From Streptomyces sp. JH34 (lineage in GTDB: Bacteria; Actinomycetota; Actinomycetes; Streptomycetales; Streptomycetaceae): DNA of 64,000 bases. The notes under the pieces were generated by a model. That model was not told the origin of the DNA and did no database searches. It worked only from the letters and a program-made list of their open reading frames with translations. The DNA lies in NCBI RefSeq assembly GCF_029428875.1, contig NZ_JAJSOO010000001.1:5332001-5396000 (forward strand), in the 5' to 3' direction. Positions within the stretch are counted from its first letter, which is position 1. Every line of letters starts with the position of its first letter. Both the position numbers and the translations under genes were made by a program. Positions 33,070 to 40,924 of this stretch are shown in pieces.

Positions 33070-34076
33070 GCCGCGACCTCCTGCGGGATCGTGTCGGTGC
33101 GGGTGGCCTTGTCGCCCGTGACGGCCAGGAAGACCTCGTCCAGGCTGGGCAGCGCGGTGGCCACATGGGCCAGGGAGAAGCCCCGGGTGCCGAGCAGCCC
33201 GATCACGGCGGTCAGCTGCTGGTCGCTGAGGATGGGGACGTGGAGCAGCCCCTCGTCCGGGACCGCCTGGACGCCGGCGACGCCGTCGAGACCGGCTTCC
33301 CGGAGCGCCTGCGCCATCGCGGCCAGTTCGGCCGGGTCGGAGGGCCGGATGTGCAGGGTGCGGCCGCCGACCTTCGCCTTGAGCTCGTCCACGCCGCCCC
33401 GGGCGATGATCCTGCCCTGGTCGATGACGGTGAGCTCGTCGGCGAGCTGCTCGGCCTCTTCCATGTACTGGGTGGTGAGCAGCACGGTCGCCCCCTCCGC
33501 GACCATCCGCCGCACCTCTTCCCAGACCTCGTTGCGCGTCCGCGGGTCGAGCCCCGTCGTCGGCTCGTCCAGATAGAGGACGGCCGGGCTGCCGATCATG
33601 GAGGCGGCCAGGTCCAGGCGCCTGCGCATACCGCCGGAGTAGTCCATGGCGGCCTTCTTCGCCGCCGGGGTGAGCGAGAAGCGCTCCAGCAGCTCGTCGG
33701 CGCGGGACCGGGCCTTCTTGCGCGGCAGGTCGAGCAGCCGCCCGATCATGTAGAGGTTCTCCCAGCCGGAGAGCTTCTCGTCGACCGAGGCGTACTGCCC
33801 GGTGAGGCCTATGGTGCGGCGCAGTTGCCGGGGCTGCCTCACCACGTCCCAGCCCGCCACGACCGCGTGACCGGCGTCGGGCACGATCAGGGTGGACAGG
33901 CAGCGTACGAGGGTGGTCTTCCCGGCTCCGTTGGGTCCCAGCACGCCGAGGACGGTGCCCTCGCGCACGTCGAGGTCCACCCCGTCCAGCGCCTTCGTCT
34001 CGCCGTAGTGCTTGACCAGCCCCCGTACCTCGACGGCGTTCGTGCCGCCCTTGAGGTTCTTGTCGTTTCGCGTCAT
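33066..34076 (-). CDS. ABC transporter ATPase, DrrA-like
   Basis: A 336-residue ATPase. Walker A is GPNGAGKTT, the Q-loop lies in GLTGQYASVDEKLSGWENL, the signature is YSGGMRRRLDLA, Walker B is VLYLDEPTTGLDPRT, and the H-loop region reads LLTTQYMEEAEQLAD (Gln where many exporters have His, as in DrrA-type proteins). The C-terminal regulatory extension includes PSLDEVFLAVTGDKA. ATG 34076 is preferred over 34085 because TCCGAT lies seven bases upstream, although that box is weak. Six phased repeats lie just upstream. It forms a two-gene operon with the permease. Confidence 0.9.
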   Translation of the reverse strand: MTRNDKNLKGGTNAVEVRGLVKHYGETKALDGVDLDVREGTVLGVLGPNGAGKTTLVRCLSTLIVPDAGHAVVAGWDVVRQPRQLRRTIGLTGQYASVDEKLSGWENLYMIGRLLDLPRKKARSRADELLERFSLTPAAKKAAMDYSGGMRRRLDLAASMIGSPAVLYLDEPTTGLDPRTRNEVWEEVRRMVAEGATVLLTTQYMEEAEQLADELTVIDQGRIIARGGVDELKAKVGGRTLHIRPSDPAELAAMAQALREAGLDGVAGVQAVPDEGLLHVPILSDQQLTAVIGLLGTRGFSLAHVATALPSLDEVFLAVTGDKATRTDTIPQEVAA

Positions 34077-34097
34077 GGACACCATCGGACCAGCCGT

Positions 34098-34160
34098 CAC
34101 CGACAAGTCACCGACATGTCGCCGACAACGCACCGACAGGGGGCCGACAGGGCGCCGACG
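34098..34160 (-). repeat. six direct repeats with exact 11-bp period upstream of the DrrAB operon
   Basis: Octamers at 34098, 34109, 34120, 34131, 34142 and 34153 read CACCGACA, CACCGACA, CGCCGACA, CACCGACA, GGCCGACA and CGCCGACG on the plus strand. In the direction of the drrA-like gene they read TGTCGGTG. One helical turn separates each copy. The copy nearest the gene ends 8 bp before TCCGAT, which is 7 bases before the start codon. This geometry (11-bp direct repeats, last one 8 bp from the -10) is that of SARP/AfsR binding sites. Confidence 0.75.
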
Positions 34161-34165
34161 GAAGG

Positions 34166-34202
34166 CGACAGCCCGCCGATGGGGGAAGTCGGCGGGCTGT
34201 CG
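34166..34202 (-). terminator. panB terminator hairpin
   Basis: Perfect 14-bp arms (34166-34179 and 34189-34202) with a 9-base loop lie 26 bp downstream of the panB stop. Its right arm contains an inverted TGTCGG copy of the neighbouring repeat unit. Confidence 0.8.
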
Positions 34203-34228
34203 GTGGTGCGGCAGTGGTCGTGTGGGCG

Positions 34229-35116
34229 TCAGTGGAAGGTGTGCTCCGCCGCCGGGAAGGTGCCGCCGACGACCTCTTCGGCGAACTCCTTCGCGGCGTC
34301 GGTCATGACCTGACGCAGGTTGGCGTACTGCTTGGTGAAGCGCGGGACCTTGCCGCCGGTCAGGCCGACCATGTCGGTGTAGACCAGCACCTGCGCGTCC
34401 GTGTCGGGCCCGGCGCCGATGCCGACGGTCGGGATGTGCAGGGTGCGGGTGACCTCGGCCGCGAGTTCGGCCGGCACGAGCTCCAGGACGACGGCGAACG
34501 CGCCCGCGTCCTGCACCGCCTTCGCGTCGCGCAGCAGCTGCTGGGCGGCCTCCTCGCCGCGGCCCTGGACCCGGTAGCCCATCGCGTTGACGGACTGCGG
34601 GGTCAGGCCGATGTGTCCCATGACCGGGATCCCGGCCTCGACCAGGAGCCGGATCTGCTCGTGGGAGCGCTCGCCGCCCTCCAGCTTGACCGCGCCGACC
34701 CCGGCGTCCTTGACCAGCCGGGTGGCGTTGCGCAGCGCCTGGACCGGGCCCTCCTGGTACGCGCCGAAGGGCAGGTCGGCCACGATGAGCGCGCGCTTGG
34801 TGCCGCGCACGACGGCGGCCGAGAGGACGGCCATCTCGTCCATGGTGACGGGCACGGTGGTCTCGTAGCCGAGGTGGCAGTTGCCCATGGAGTCACCGAC
34901 GAGCATGACCGGGATGCCGGCCTCGTCGAAGACGGACGCGGTCATCGCGTCGTAGGCGGTGAGCATGGGCCACTTCTCGCCGCGCTCACTGGCGGCGGCG
35001 ATGTCGTGGACGCTGATGCGGCGGGTGCTCTTGCCTCCGTACAGCGCCTTGCCGGCGCCGGGAGTCGGCCCCGCGGGGGGTGTGGCGGACTGGTTCTGCG
35101 CAGCCTGAAGCGACAT
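34229..35116 (-). CDS. panB: 3-methyl-2-oxobutanoate hydroxymethyltransferase
   Basis: A 295-residue enzyme that makes ketopantoate from 2-oxoisovalerate and methylene-tetrahydrofolate, the first step of pantothenate synthesis. Conserved blocks: PMLTAYDAMTASVFDEAGIPVMLVGDSMG, LPFGAYQEG, VKLEGGERSHEQIRLLVEAGIPVMGHIGLTPQS, and LELVPAELAAEVTRTLHIPTVGIGAG. An N-terminal extension of about 30 Gln/Pro/Gly-rich residues is absent from E. coli PanB (264). AAGGAG lies 9 bases before ATG 35116; an ATG at 35137 is in frame. It stands alone, without panC or panD. Confidence 0.93.
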   Translation of the reverse strand: MSLQAAQNQSATPPAGPTPGAGKALYGGKSTRRISVHDIAAASERGEKWPMLTAYDAMTASVFDEAGIPVMLVGDSMGNCHLGYETTVPVTMDEMAVLSAAVVRGTKRALIVADLPFGAYQEGPVQALRNATRLVKDAGVGAVKLEGGERSHEQIRLLVEAGIPVMGHIGLTPQSVNAMGYRVQGRGEEAAQQLLRDAKAVQDAGAFAVVLELVPAELAAEVTRTLHIPTVGIGAGPDTDAQVLVYTDMVGLTGGKVPRFTKQYANLRQVMTDAAKEFAEEVVGGTFPAAEHTFH

Positions 35117-35228
35117 GGCCAACGGCTCCTTCGTCATCTCGAGGCGCCCTGACGGCGTCCCCGGATCCCTTCCATGGTGGCATCCCGGGACGGTTCCCGG
35201 GAAGTGGGCCCGCCGTGCCCGGTGAACG

Positions 35229-35620
35229 GTGCGCGGCAACCGGGTAGAGCCCCCCGACCCCACCGTCTCCGGCACCGCCGGCCTGGACGGCCTGCGGGTC
35301 GTGCTGGAGTCCATGCGCACGCGCGGTCTCGCCCAGCGGTCCTCCGCCCTCCTGCACAACGTGTTCGTGCGGATGAAGAAGCACCCCAGGCTCTGGACGG
35401 AGTACCAGAGCACCGTCATCGCGCCCCGCCGCGTCGCATGACGGCCGCCGTGCGGCGGGCGGTGGACGCGGGCGAGCTGCGCGACGACCTCGACGTGGAC
35501 CTCATGGACGACCTGTTCCTGGGACCCATGTTCGTCCGCACCGTCCACCGTCCGGAGACGGCCCTGCCGGAGGACCTCGTCTACCGTGTCATCCGGACCT
35601 CCTCCAGGGCCTCGCGCCAC
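35229..35620 (+). pseudogene. decayed TetR-family regulator (C-terminal domain only, frameshifted)
   Basis: Two overlapping frames together encode a TetR ligand-binding domain. The first reads LDGLRVVLESMRTRGLAQRSS and ends at VIAPRR; the second continues as MTAAVRRAVDAGELRDDLDVDLMDDLFLGPMFVR from about 35437. The switch occurs near 35425-35437 in a GC-rich run, consistent with a one-base indel. No helix-turn-helix can be found upstream, so the N-terminal half is lost. The remnant lies between panB and the EEP gene. Confidence 0.6.
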
Positions 35621-35840
35621 GCGCGCGGAATGCGCGGGACACGGTCGCGGAACCGACGACTGCTTCCGCGTGAACGTTCTGTCACAAGCCTCACCACAGC
35701 CACCCGGACCGGAACCCGTCATGCCGCGTCGGTCGTCCTGATGGCAGAACGGCCGTCGTCGACGGCGAGAACGGCGTCACCCATCGCCTAGGGTCGGGAG
35801 GCGCGGTGATGTGTACGGCAAGGCAGTGAGGACGAGCGCA

Positions 35841-36863
35841 ATGGTGCAGGCGTACAGGGCGGACACCGAGAACGCCGGTGCGGGTCCGCAGCCGGTCTCC
35901 CCTTTCCGGGCCATGCGCCGAAAACTGGTCTCCGACCCGGGGATCTGGCGGCGGGGCGTCCTTCTGGCCCTCTGCTCGGTCCTCCTGACCGTCGTGCTGG
36001 TCCTGCACTCGGACATCCCGAACACCATCGGCAACACGGGCAGTCTCATCGAGACCTTCCTGCCCTGGTTCGGCGTCCTCATCCCGGTGCTGCTGATCCT
36101 CGGACTGGTACGGCGCTCCGCGACGGCGGTGGTCGCCCTCGTCCTGCCGGTCGCCGTATGGCTGAACCTCTTCGGCGGCCTGCTGTTCGCCGACAAGTCG
36201 GGTACCGGCGGGGACTTCACCGTCGCCACGCACAACGTCAACGCCGGCAACCTCGATCCCGCGGGAACGGCCCGGCAGGTCGCCGGCTCCGGCGCGGACA
36301 TCCTGGCCCTCCAGGAACTGCCCAGCGGCAAGGTGGAGGCGTACGAGGACGCCCTCGCCGGCCACTATCCGCACCACTCCGTGCAGGGCACCGTGGGCCT
36401 GTGGAGCAAGTACCCGGTGACCGACTCCAGCCCCGTGGACATCAAGCTGGGCTGGACCCGCGCGATGAGCGCCACGGTCACCACCCCCGAGGGCCCGGTC
36501 AAGGTGTACGTCGCCCACCTCCCCTCGGTGCGGGTCAAGCTGAACGCGGGCTTCACCGCCAACCAGCGGGACGACAGCGCGGATGCCCTGGGCGAGGCGA
36601 TCACCGACGAACCCATGGAGCGGGTCGTCCTGCTCGGCGACCTGAACGGCACGATGAACGACCGCTCGCTGAACGCGGTCACCGCCCAGATGCGTTCCAC
36701 CCAGGGAGCGGCGGGCGACGGCTTCGGCTTCAGCTGGCCCGCGTCCTTCCCGATGGCGCGGATCGACCAGATCATGGTGCGGGGCGTCGAACCCCTCGCG
36801 TCCTGGACCCTCCCCGCCACGGCCAGCGACCACCTCCCGATCGCGGCCCGCGTGCAATGGTGA
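35841..36863 (+). CDS. membrane-anchored endonuclease/exonuclease/phosphatase family protein
   Basis: A 340-residue protein with about three N-terminal hydrophobic segments (GVLLALCSVLLTVVLVLH, FLPWFGVLIPVLLILGLV, AVVALVLPVAVWLNLFGGLLF) and an extracellular EEP (DNase I-like) domain. Catalytic motifs: VATHNVNAG, LQELPSG with the metal Glu, VLLGDLNGTMND, and the terminal ASDHLPI His. ATG 35841 is preferred (GAGGA 9 bases upstream) over GTG 35811. The family cleaves phosphodiesters or phosphate esters in nucleic acids, sphingomyelin or inositol phosphates; this one probably acts outside the cell. Confidence 0.88.
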   Translation: MVQAYRADTENAGAGPQPVSPFRAMRRKLVSDPGIWRRGVLLALCSVLLTVVLVLHSDIPNTIGNTGSLIETFLPWFGVLIPVLLILGLVRRSATAVVALVLPVAVWLNLFGGLLFADKSGTGGDFTVATHNVNAGNLDPAGTARQVAGSGADILALQELPSGKVEAYEDALAGHYPHHSVQGTVGLWSKYPVTDSSPVDIKLGWTRAMSATVTTPEGPVKVYVAHLPSVRVKLNAGFTANQRDDSADALGEAITDEPMERVVLLGDLNGTMNDRSLNAVTAQMRSTQGAAGDGFGFSWPASFPMARIDQIMVRGVEPLASWTLPATASDHLPIAARVQW

Positions 36864-36898
36864 GCGCAGCCCCTCCGGCAGGCGGTACGCTCGCGGCC

Positions 36899-36973
36899 AT
36901 GTCCAGCCCCGAGTCCGACAGAGTCGGGCCGCCGGTTCGCCGGTGGCCGGTCATCGACGCAGAGAGCCTCTGA
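36899..36973 (+). CDS. 24-codon leaderless small ORF upstream of an MFS exporter
   Basis: TACGCT (36886-36891) lies seven bases before ATG 36899, the same geometry as other leaderless genes in this window. The ORF starts MSSPESDRVGPPVRRW and ends ESL-stop at 36973. It is followed by a stable hairpin (37006-37045) and, 209 bp further on, the CmlR-like exporter. It may be a regulatory leader peptide or the remnant of a truncated gene. Nothing homologous is recognised. Confidence 0.4.
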   Translation: MSSPESDRVGPPVRRWPVIDAESL

Positions 36974-37005
36974 CCCCAGCGGTCGACGGCCCTCCGCGTC
37001 GCGCC

Positions 37006-37045
37006 GTCGGCCACCGCCGGATCCTCGGCGGCGGTGCGGGCCGAC
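37006..37045 (+). terminator. terminator-like hairpin in the exporter leader
   Basis: GTCGGCC...ACCGCCG pairs with CGGCGG...GGGCCGAC around a short loop with a 3-base bulge. It lies between the small ORF and the CmlR-like exporter gene, so it could act as a transcription attenuator. Confidence 0.45.
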
Positions 37046-37165
37046 TTCCCCGTCCGTGACGAACACCGGGCATTCCACCGCGTCGCCGTCCTCGCGCTCC
37101 CGCGTGAGGACGGGCGCGGCCCGCATCCCCCCTGCACACCGCTCGTTCCTCCGACGGTTCCGTAC

Positions 37166-37178
37166 AAGGGGTCCCCTT
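37166..37178 (+). promoter_or_regulatory. Shine-Dalgarno sequestered in a palindrome
   Basis: AAGGGGTCCCCTT is a perfect inverted repeat whose left arm is the presumed ribosome binding site of the gene starting at 37182. In RNA it would form a 5-bp stem with a 3-base loop that hides the site, a simple translational switch if real. Confidence 0.4.
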
Positions 37179-37181
37179 CTC

Positions 37182-38366
37182 ATGCCATTCGCTGTCCACA
37201 TGCTCGGGCTGGCCGTCTTCGCCCAGGGCACTTCGGAGTTCATGCTGTCCGGCCTGCTCTCGAACATCGCCGGTGACCTGCACGTCTCACTCGGCGCCGC
37301 CGGGTTGCTGACCTCGGCCTTCGCGGTCGGGATGGTGATCGGCGCGCCGCTCACCGCTCTGGCCGGCCGCACCTGGCCCCGGCGCGGGGCCCTGCTGCTC
37401 TTCCTCGGCGTCTTCGGCGCCGTCCACGTCGTCGGCGCGCTGACCTCCAGCTACGGCGTGCTGCTCGCCACCCGGGTCGTCGGGGCGCTGGCCAACGCCG
37501 GCTTCTGGGCGGTGGCGCTGGTCACCGCACTGGCCATGGTCGCCCCGCACCAGCGGGCGCGGGCCACCGCCGTGGTCGTCGGCGGGGTCACCCTCGCGTG
37601 TGTCGTGGGCGTTCCGGCGGGGGCGGCACTCGGTGAACTCTGGGGCTGGCGCTCGGCGTTCTGGGCCGTCGCCCTGGTGTCCGTACCGGCGGCGGTCGCG
37701 CTGCTGGTCGCCGTGCCCGGCGGCAGGCCCGACGCACCGAAGGTCAGCGCCAGGAGTGAACTGCGCGCCCTGGCCCGGCCCCGGCTGCTGCTCACCCTGA
37801 TGGTGATGGCGCTCGTACAGGGCGCGACCTTCTGCACGTTCTCCTACCTGGAACCGCTGGTCACCCGGGTCACCGGCTTCGGCGCGGGGTGGGTGCCCCT
37901 GGTGCTAGCGCTGTTCGGCGTCGGATCGTTCGCGGGTGTCACCCTGGCCGGACGGCTGGCCGACGCCCGCCCGGACGCGGTCGCCGGGATCGGCATGGCC
38001 GCGCTGGCCCTGGGCTGGGCCGCCCTCGCCCTGACCGCCGCGCACCCGGCCGCGGCCCTCGCACTGGTGCTGCTCCAGGGCGCGCTGGCCTTCGGTACGG
38101 GGACGACACTCATCACCCGGGTCTTCCACCTGGCCCCCGACGCCCCCACCCTGGCGGGCTCCTTCGCGACGGCCGCCTTCAACGTCGGTGCCGCGGCCGG
38201 ACCTTGGCTGGGCGGCCTGGCCCTCGGCGCCGGCCTCGGCTTCCGCGCCCCGGTCTGGGTGAGCGCCCTGCTGATGTGCGCGGCACTCGTGGGTACGGGA
38301 GCGCTGGCGCTGTCGTCGGGCGGCGTGCCCGCGGTGCGCTCAGCGACGCGCGTACCCACCGAGTGA
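37182..38366 (+). CDS. chloramphenicol-type MFS efflux protein (CmlR/Cmx-like, DHA1)
   Basis: A 394-residue 12-helix exporter. It starts MPFAVHMLGLAVFAQGTSEF, like Streptomyces chloramphenicol exporters, with motif LTSAFAVGMVIGAPLTAL, the loop GRTWPRRGALL, TRVVGALANAGFWAVAL, VGGVTLACVVGVPAGAALGELWGWR, and SFATAAFNVGAAAGPWLGG near the end. All of these match the Cml branch I know from S. venezuelae and S. lividans. ATG 37182 follows an AAGGGG site. The preceding 318 bp hold a small ORF and hairpins, suggesting attenuation control. A related MFS gene follows 177 bp downstream. Confidence 0.85.
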   Translation: MPFAVHMLGLAVFAQGTSEFMLSGLLSNIAGDLHVSLGAAGLLTSAFAVGMVIGAPLTALAGRTWPRRGALLLFLGVFGAVHVVGALTSSYGVLLATRVVGALANAGFWAVALVTALAMVAPHQRARATAVVVGGVTLACVVGVPAGAALGELWGWRSAFWAVALVSVPAAVALLVAVPGGRPDAPKVSARSELRALARPRLLLTLMVMALVQGATFCTFSYLEPLVTRVTGFGAGWVPLVLALFGVGSFAGVTLAGRLADARPDAVAGIGMAALALGWAALALTAAHPAAALALVLLQGALAFGTGTTLITRVFHLAPDAPTLAGSFATAAFNVGAAAGPWLGGLALGAGLGFRAPVWVSALLMCAALVGTGALALSSGGVPAVRSATRVPTE

Positions 38367-38543
38367 CGCCCAGATCACACCCCGGCGCAACGGCATGTTC
38401 ACGTCCGGGCATAAAACGTCTGAGAGACTTTGTTCCGACGGGGTACATAACCCGTCCCGGCAACGAAGCCGACGCTCCCGCACTCACCACCGCCACCCGG
38501 ACCCCGTACGGTCCGGGCGGCCCCTGCCCGAAAGGTCCTCCCC

Positions 38544-39767
38544 ATGCCCCTGGCCCTGCTCGCCCTCGCTGTGAGCGCCTTCGGCATCGGCACCACCGAG
38601 TTCGTGATGATGGGCCTGCTGCCCAACGTCGCGGACGATCTGGGAACGTCCGTGCCCACCGCCGGTTACCTCGTCTCGGCGTACGCGATCGGCGTCGTCG
38701 TCGGTGCCCCGCTGCTCACCGGCCTCGGCTCCAGGATCCCGCGCAAGCGGATGCTCCTGCTGCTGATGGCCGTCTTCACCGTCGGCAACCTCGCCTCCGC
38801 CTTCGCCCCCGACTTCGGCTGGCTGCTGGCCGGCCGCTTCCTGGCCGGACTCCCGCACGGCGCGTTCTTCGGTGTCGGCGCCGTCGTCGCCGCACGCCTC
38901 GTGCCGGACGGCCGCCAGGCCCGCGCCGTCGCCACGATGTTCCTCGGCCTGACCGTGGCCAACATCGTCGGCGTACCGGCGGCCACCCTGCTGGGACAGC
39001 ACCTCGGCTGGCGCGCCACGTTCATGGTCGTCGCGGTGATCGGGCTGGGCGCGATGGCCGCCCTCGCCCGGCTCGTACCGCAGATCCCCGTCGAGGCGCA
39101 CCAGAACGTACGCCGTGAACTGAGCGCGCTCGGCAACCGGCAGGTCATCCTCGGCCTGCTCACCGCCGTCCTCGGCTTCGCGGGTGTCTTCGCCGTCTAC
39201 TCCTACCTCTCCTCCATGACGACCGAGGCGATGGGCTTCGGCGAGTCCTCGGTGACGCTCGTCCTGGCGCTCTTCGGCATCGGGATGACACTCGGCGCGC
39301 TGGCGGCGGGACCGCTGACCGACCGGGCGCTGCGCCCCACCCTCTACGGGTCGCTGGGGGCCCTGGCCGTCGTCCTGGTGGTCTTCCCCTTCACGGTCCA
39401 TGTCCACTGGGCGGCACTGGTCATGGTGGTGCTGCTCGGCGGCATCGGCTTCATGACGACCACACCGCTCCAGATGCTCGTGATGAACGCGGCCAAGGAC
39501 GCCCCCACGCTGGCGTCCGCCTCCAACCACTCCGCCTTCAACCTCGCCAACGCGGGCGGCGCCTGGCTCGGCGGGGTCGCCATCGCTGCAGGATGGGGCT
39601 GGACGTCCCCGGCCCTGGTCGGCGCGGTGCTGGCCGTGGCCGGACTCGCCGTGGCGGTCACGGCGGGCGTCCTGGACCGTACCCCGGCCGCCTCCCGCGT
39701 CGTGGCGTCCGGTGTCCGGGCGGAGACACGGGAGTACGCGGAGGCACGCTCCTCCTCGGACGCCTGA
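38544..39767 (+). CDS. MFS transporter, AraJ/YdhP-like DHA1
   Basis: A 407-residue 12-helix transporter. It opens with LALLALAVSAFGIGTTEFVMMGLLP, typical of arabinose/purine-nucleoside efflux relatives (AraJ, NepI). Further motifs are SAYAIGVVVGAPLLTGLGSRIPRKRMLL, GRFLAGLPHGAFFGVGAVVAARL, MFLGLTVANIVGVPAATLLGQHLGWRATF, and SASNHSAFNLANAGGAWLGG. The 177-bp gap upstream contains a TACATA -10-like box at about 38448, so it may have its own promoter. GAAAGG lies before the ATG. It is a diverged relative of the preceding exporter. Confidence 0.88.
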   Translation: MPLALLALAVSAFGIGTTEFVMMGLLPNVADDLGTSVPTAGYLVSAYAIGVVVGAPLLTGLGSRIPRKRMLLLLMAVFTVGNLASAFAPDFGWLLAGRFLAGLPHGAFFGVGAVVAARLVPDGRQARAVATMFLGLTVANIVGVPAATLLGQHLGWRATFMVVAVIGLGAMAALARLVPQIPVEAHQNVRRELSALGNRQVILGLLTAVLGFAGVFAVYSYLSSMTTEAMGFGESSVTLVLALFGIGMTLGALAAGPLTDRALRPTLYGSLGALAVVLVVFPFTVHVHWAALVMVVLLGGIGFMTTTPLQMLVMNAAKDAPTLASASNHSAFNLANAGGAWLGGVAIAAGWGWTSPALVGAVLAVAGLAVAVTAGVLDRTPAASRVVASGVRAETREYAEARSSSDA

Positions 39768-39800
39768 GCCGTAAGGCCCGACGGTCTGCGGATCACGACG

Positions 39801-39843
39801 ACGGGCCGGTGGGGGCGCGCGACGCGCGCCCCCACCGGCCCGT
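39801..39843. terminator. bidirectional terminator hairpin
   Basis: Perfect 20-bp arms (39801-39820 and 39824-39843) around a 3-base loop separate two convergent genes. Confidence 0.88.
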
Positions 39844-39847
39844 CCTC

Positions 39848-40924
39848 TCAGGTCGTCGTCGACGGCCTCTCGCGGAGGGCGTCGACGACGGCACGCTCCA
39901 GGACCGCCGACACGCCGATCAGGGCGCCCTTCTTGCCCATGGAGGTGTCCCTGATGAGGTAGCTCCGGTCGCCCAGGTACTCCAGGGTGGCCGGGTCGAA
40001 GATCCAGGCGGTGCGCCAACCGGCCGACGTGTTGTCGCGGGCCACCCCGACCCCGTGCCGGCCGGCTGCGTCCACCGCGTCGGGGTCCACGGTCACGCCG
40101 GGGATCCTCGCCGCGGCCTTGTAGAGGGCGGCCGCTGTCTTCGGCGGCATCACCGTCTCCCGCAGGAGCTCGCCGATGGTGTCGAAGGCGTCCTGCGCCT
40201 GGTCCCGGTCCTCGGCCGGGGTGTCGCGCGCGTCCTGGTCCCGGGTGATCTCGGTGGTGAGGCGCCGGAGCAGGGCGTCGGGGTCGGTGGGCAGCGAGGC
40301 CAGCCAGGCGTACGTCGGGCGGTTGAGGCCCGCCGGGTAGCCGACGGGGGTCTCGCCGTCCGGGACGCCGACGACGAGCGGGACGTACGAGCCGTCCTGG
40401 TGGATCAGGCCCTCGTCGATCACCGGTCCCGCCTTCTGCGTCATCCAGACCTCGCGCTCGCCGGGCTCGGTCATTCTCACCGGGCCGCCGAATTCCCCCT
40501 CGTTCCCGGACTCCAGTGTCCTGACGTACACGAACTGGTCACCGGTGACCGTCCGTTCGACGCTCCTCCCGGCGGCCAGGGCGATCCGGTCGAGCAGCAC
40601 CGCCGCGCCGCTCGGGGCCGTGACCCGGGACTCCTCACCCGCGGCGGACGGTGCCGGGGCGCTGTCCTGGCCGGTCACGGCGAGCGTGGTCAGCAGCACC
40701 CCGCCCAGGGCCAGTCCGGCGGCGGGCAGCAGCACGGCGGGCCGCAGGAGGCGGGGGCGGGGGCGCGCGGTGGCACGGTCGCCGTCCTGGTCGATCAGAC
40801 GCATCAGGGTGTCCTTGTGGCGGAGATGACGGCCCGGGGGCAGGTCCCGTTCGGCCGGGGCCGGCAACAGCCGGGCCAGTTCCTCGTGTTCGGCCCGCTC
40901 GGAGCCGGAGGTGCGGTCGTTCAT
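39848..40924 (-). CDS. CU044_5270 family membrane-anchored protein, coupled to an ECF sigma factor
   Basis: A 358-residue protein with one transmembrane segment at about 62-84 (LLRPAVLLPAAGLALGGVLLTTLAVTG). The basic N-terminal part (residues 1-60, HEELARLLPAPAERDLPPGRHLRHKDTLMRLI) is cytosolic, and a large domain lies outside. The layout, with an N-terminal LxxLLP motif, one helix, and a tail with DQFVYVRTLE and DTIGELLRETVMPPKTAAALYKAAARIPGV, is that of the CU044_5270 family. Its start overlaps the sigma factor gene by four bases (ATGA), so it may be a cognate anti-sigma factor. A zinc-binding ZAS motif is not evident. Confidence 0.78.
   Translation of the reverse strand: MNDRTSGSERAEHEELARLLPAPAERDLPPGRHLRHKDTLMRLIDQDGDRATARPRPRLLRPAVLLPAAGLALGGVLLTTLAVTGQDSAPAPSAAGEESRVTAPSGAAVLLDRIALAAGRSVERTVTGDQFVYVRTLESGNEGEFGGPVRMTEPGEREVWMTQKAGPVIDEGLIHQDGSYVPLVVGVPDGETPVGYPAGLNRPTYAWLASLPTDPDALLRRLTTEITRDQDARDTPAEDRDQAQDAFDTIGELLRETVMPPKTAAALYKAAARIPGVTVDPDAVDAAGRHGVGVARDNTSAGWRTAWIFDPATLEYLGDRSYLIRDTSMGKKGALIGVSAVLERAVVDALRERPSTTT

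Noticed and set aside
34098..34160. PhoP box array as an explanation of the 11-bp repeats
   Set aside because: PHO boxes share the 11-bp period, but their unit is GTTCACC-like. The TGTCGG unit here does not match.
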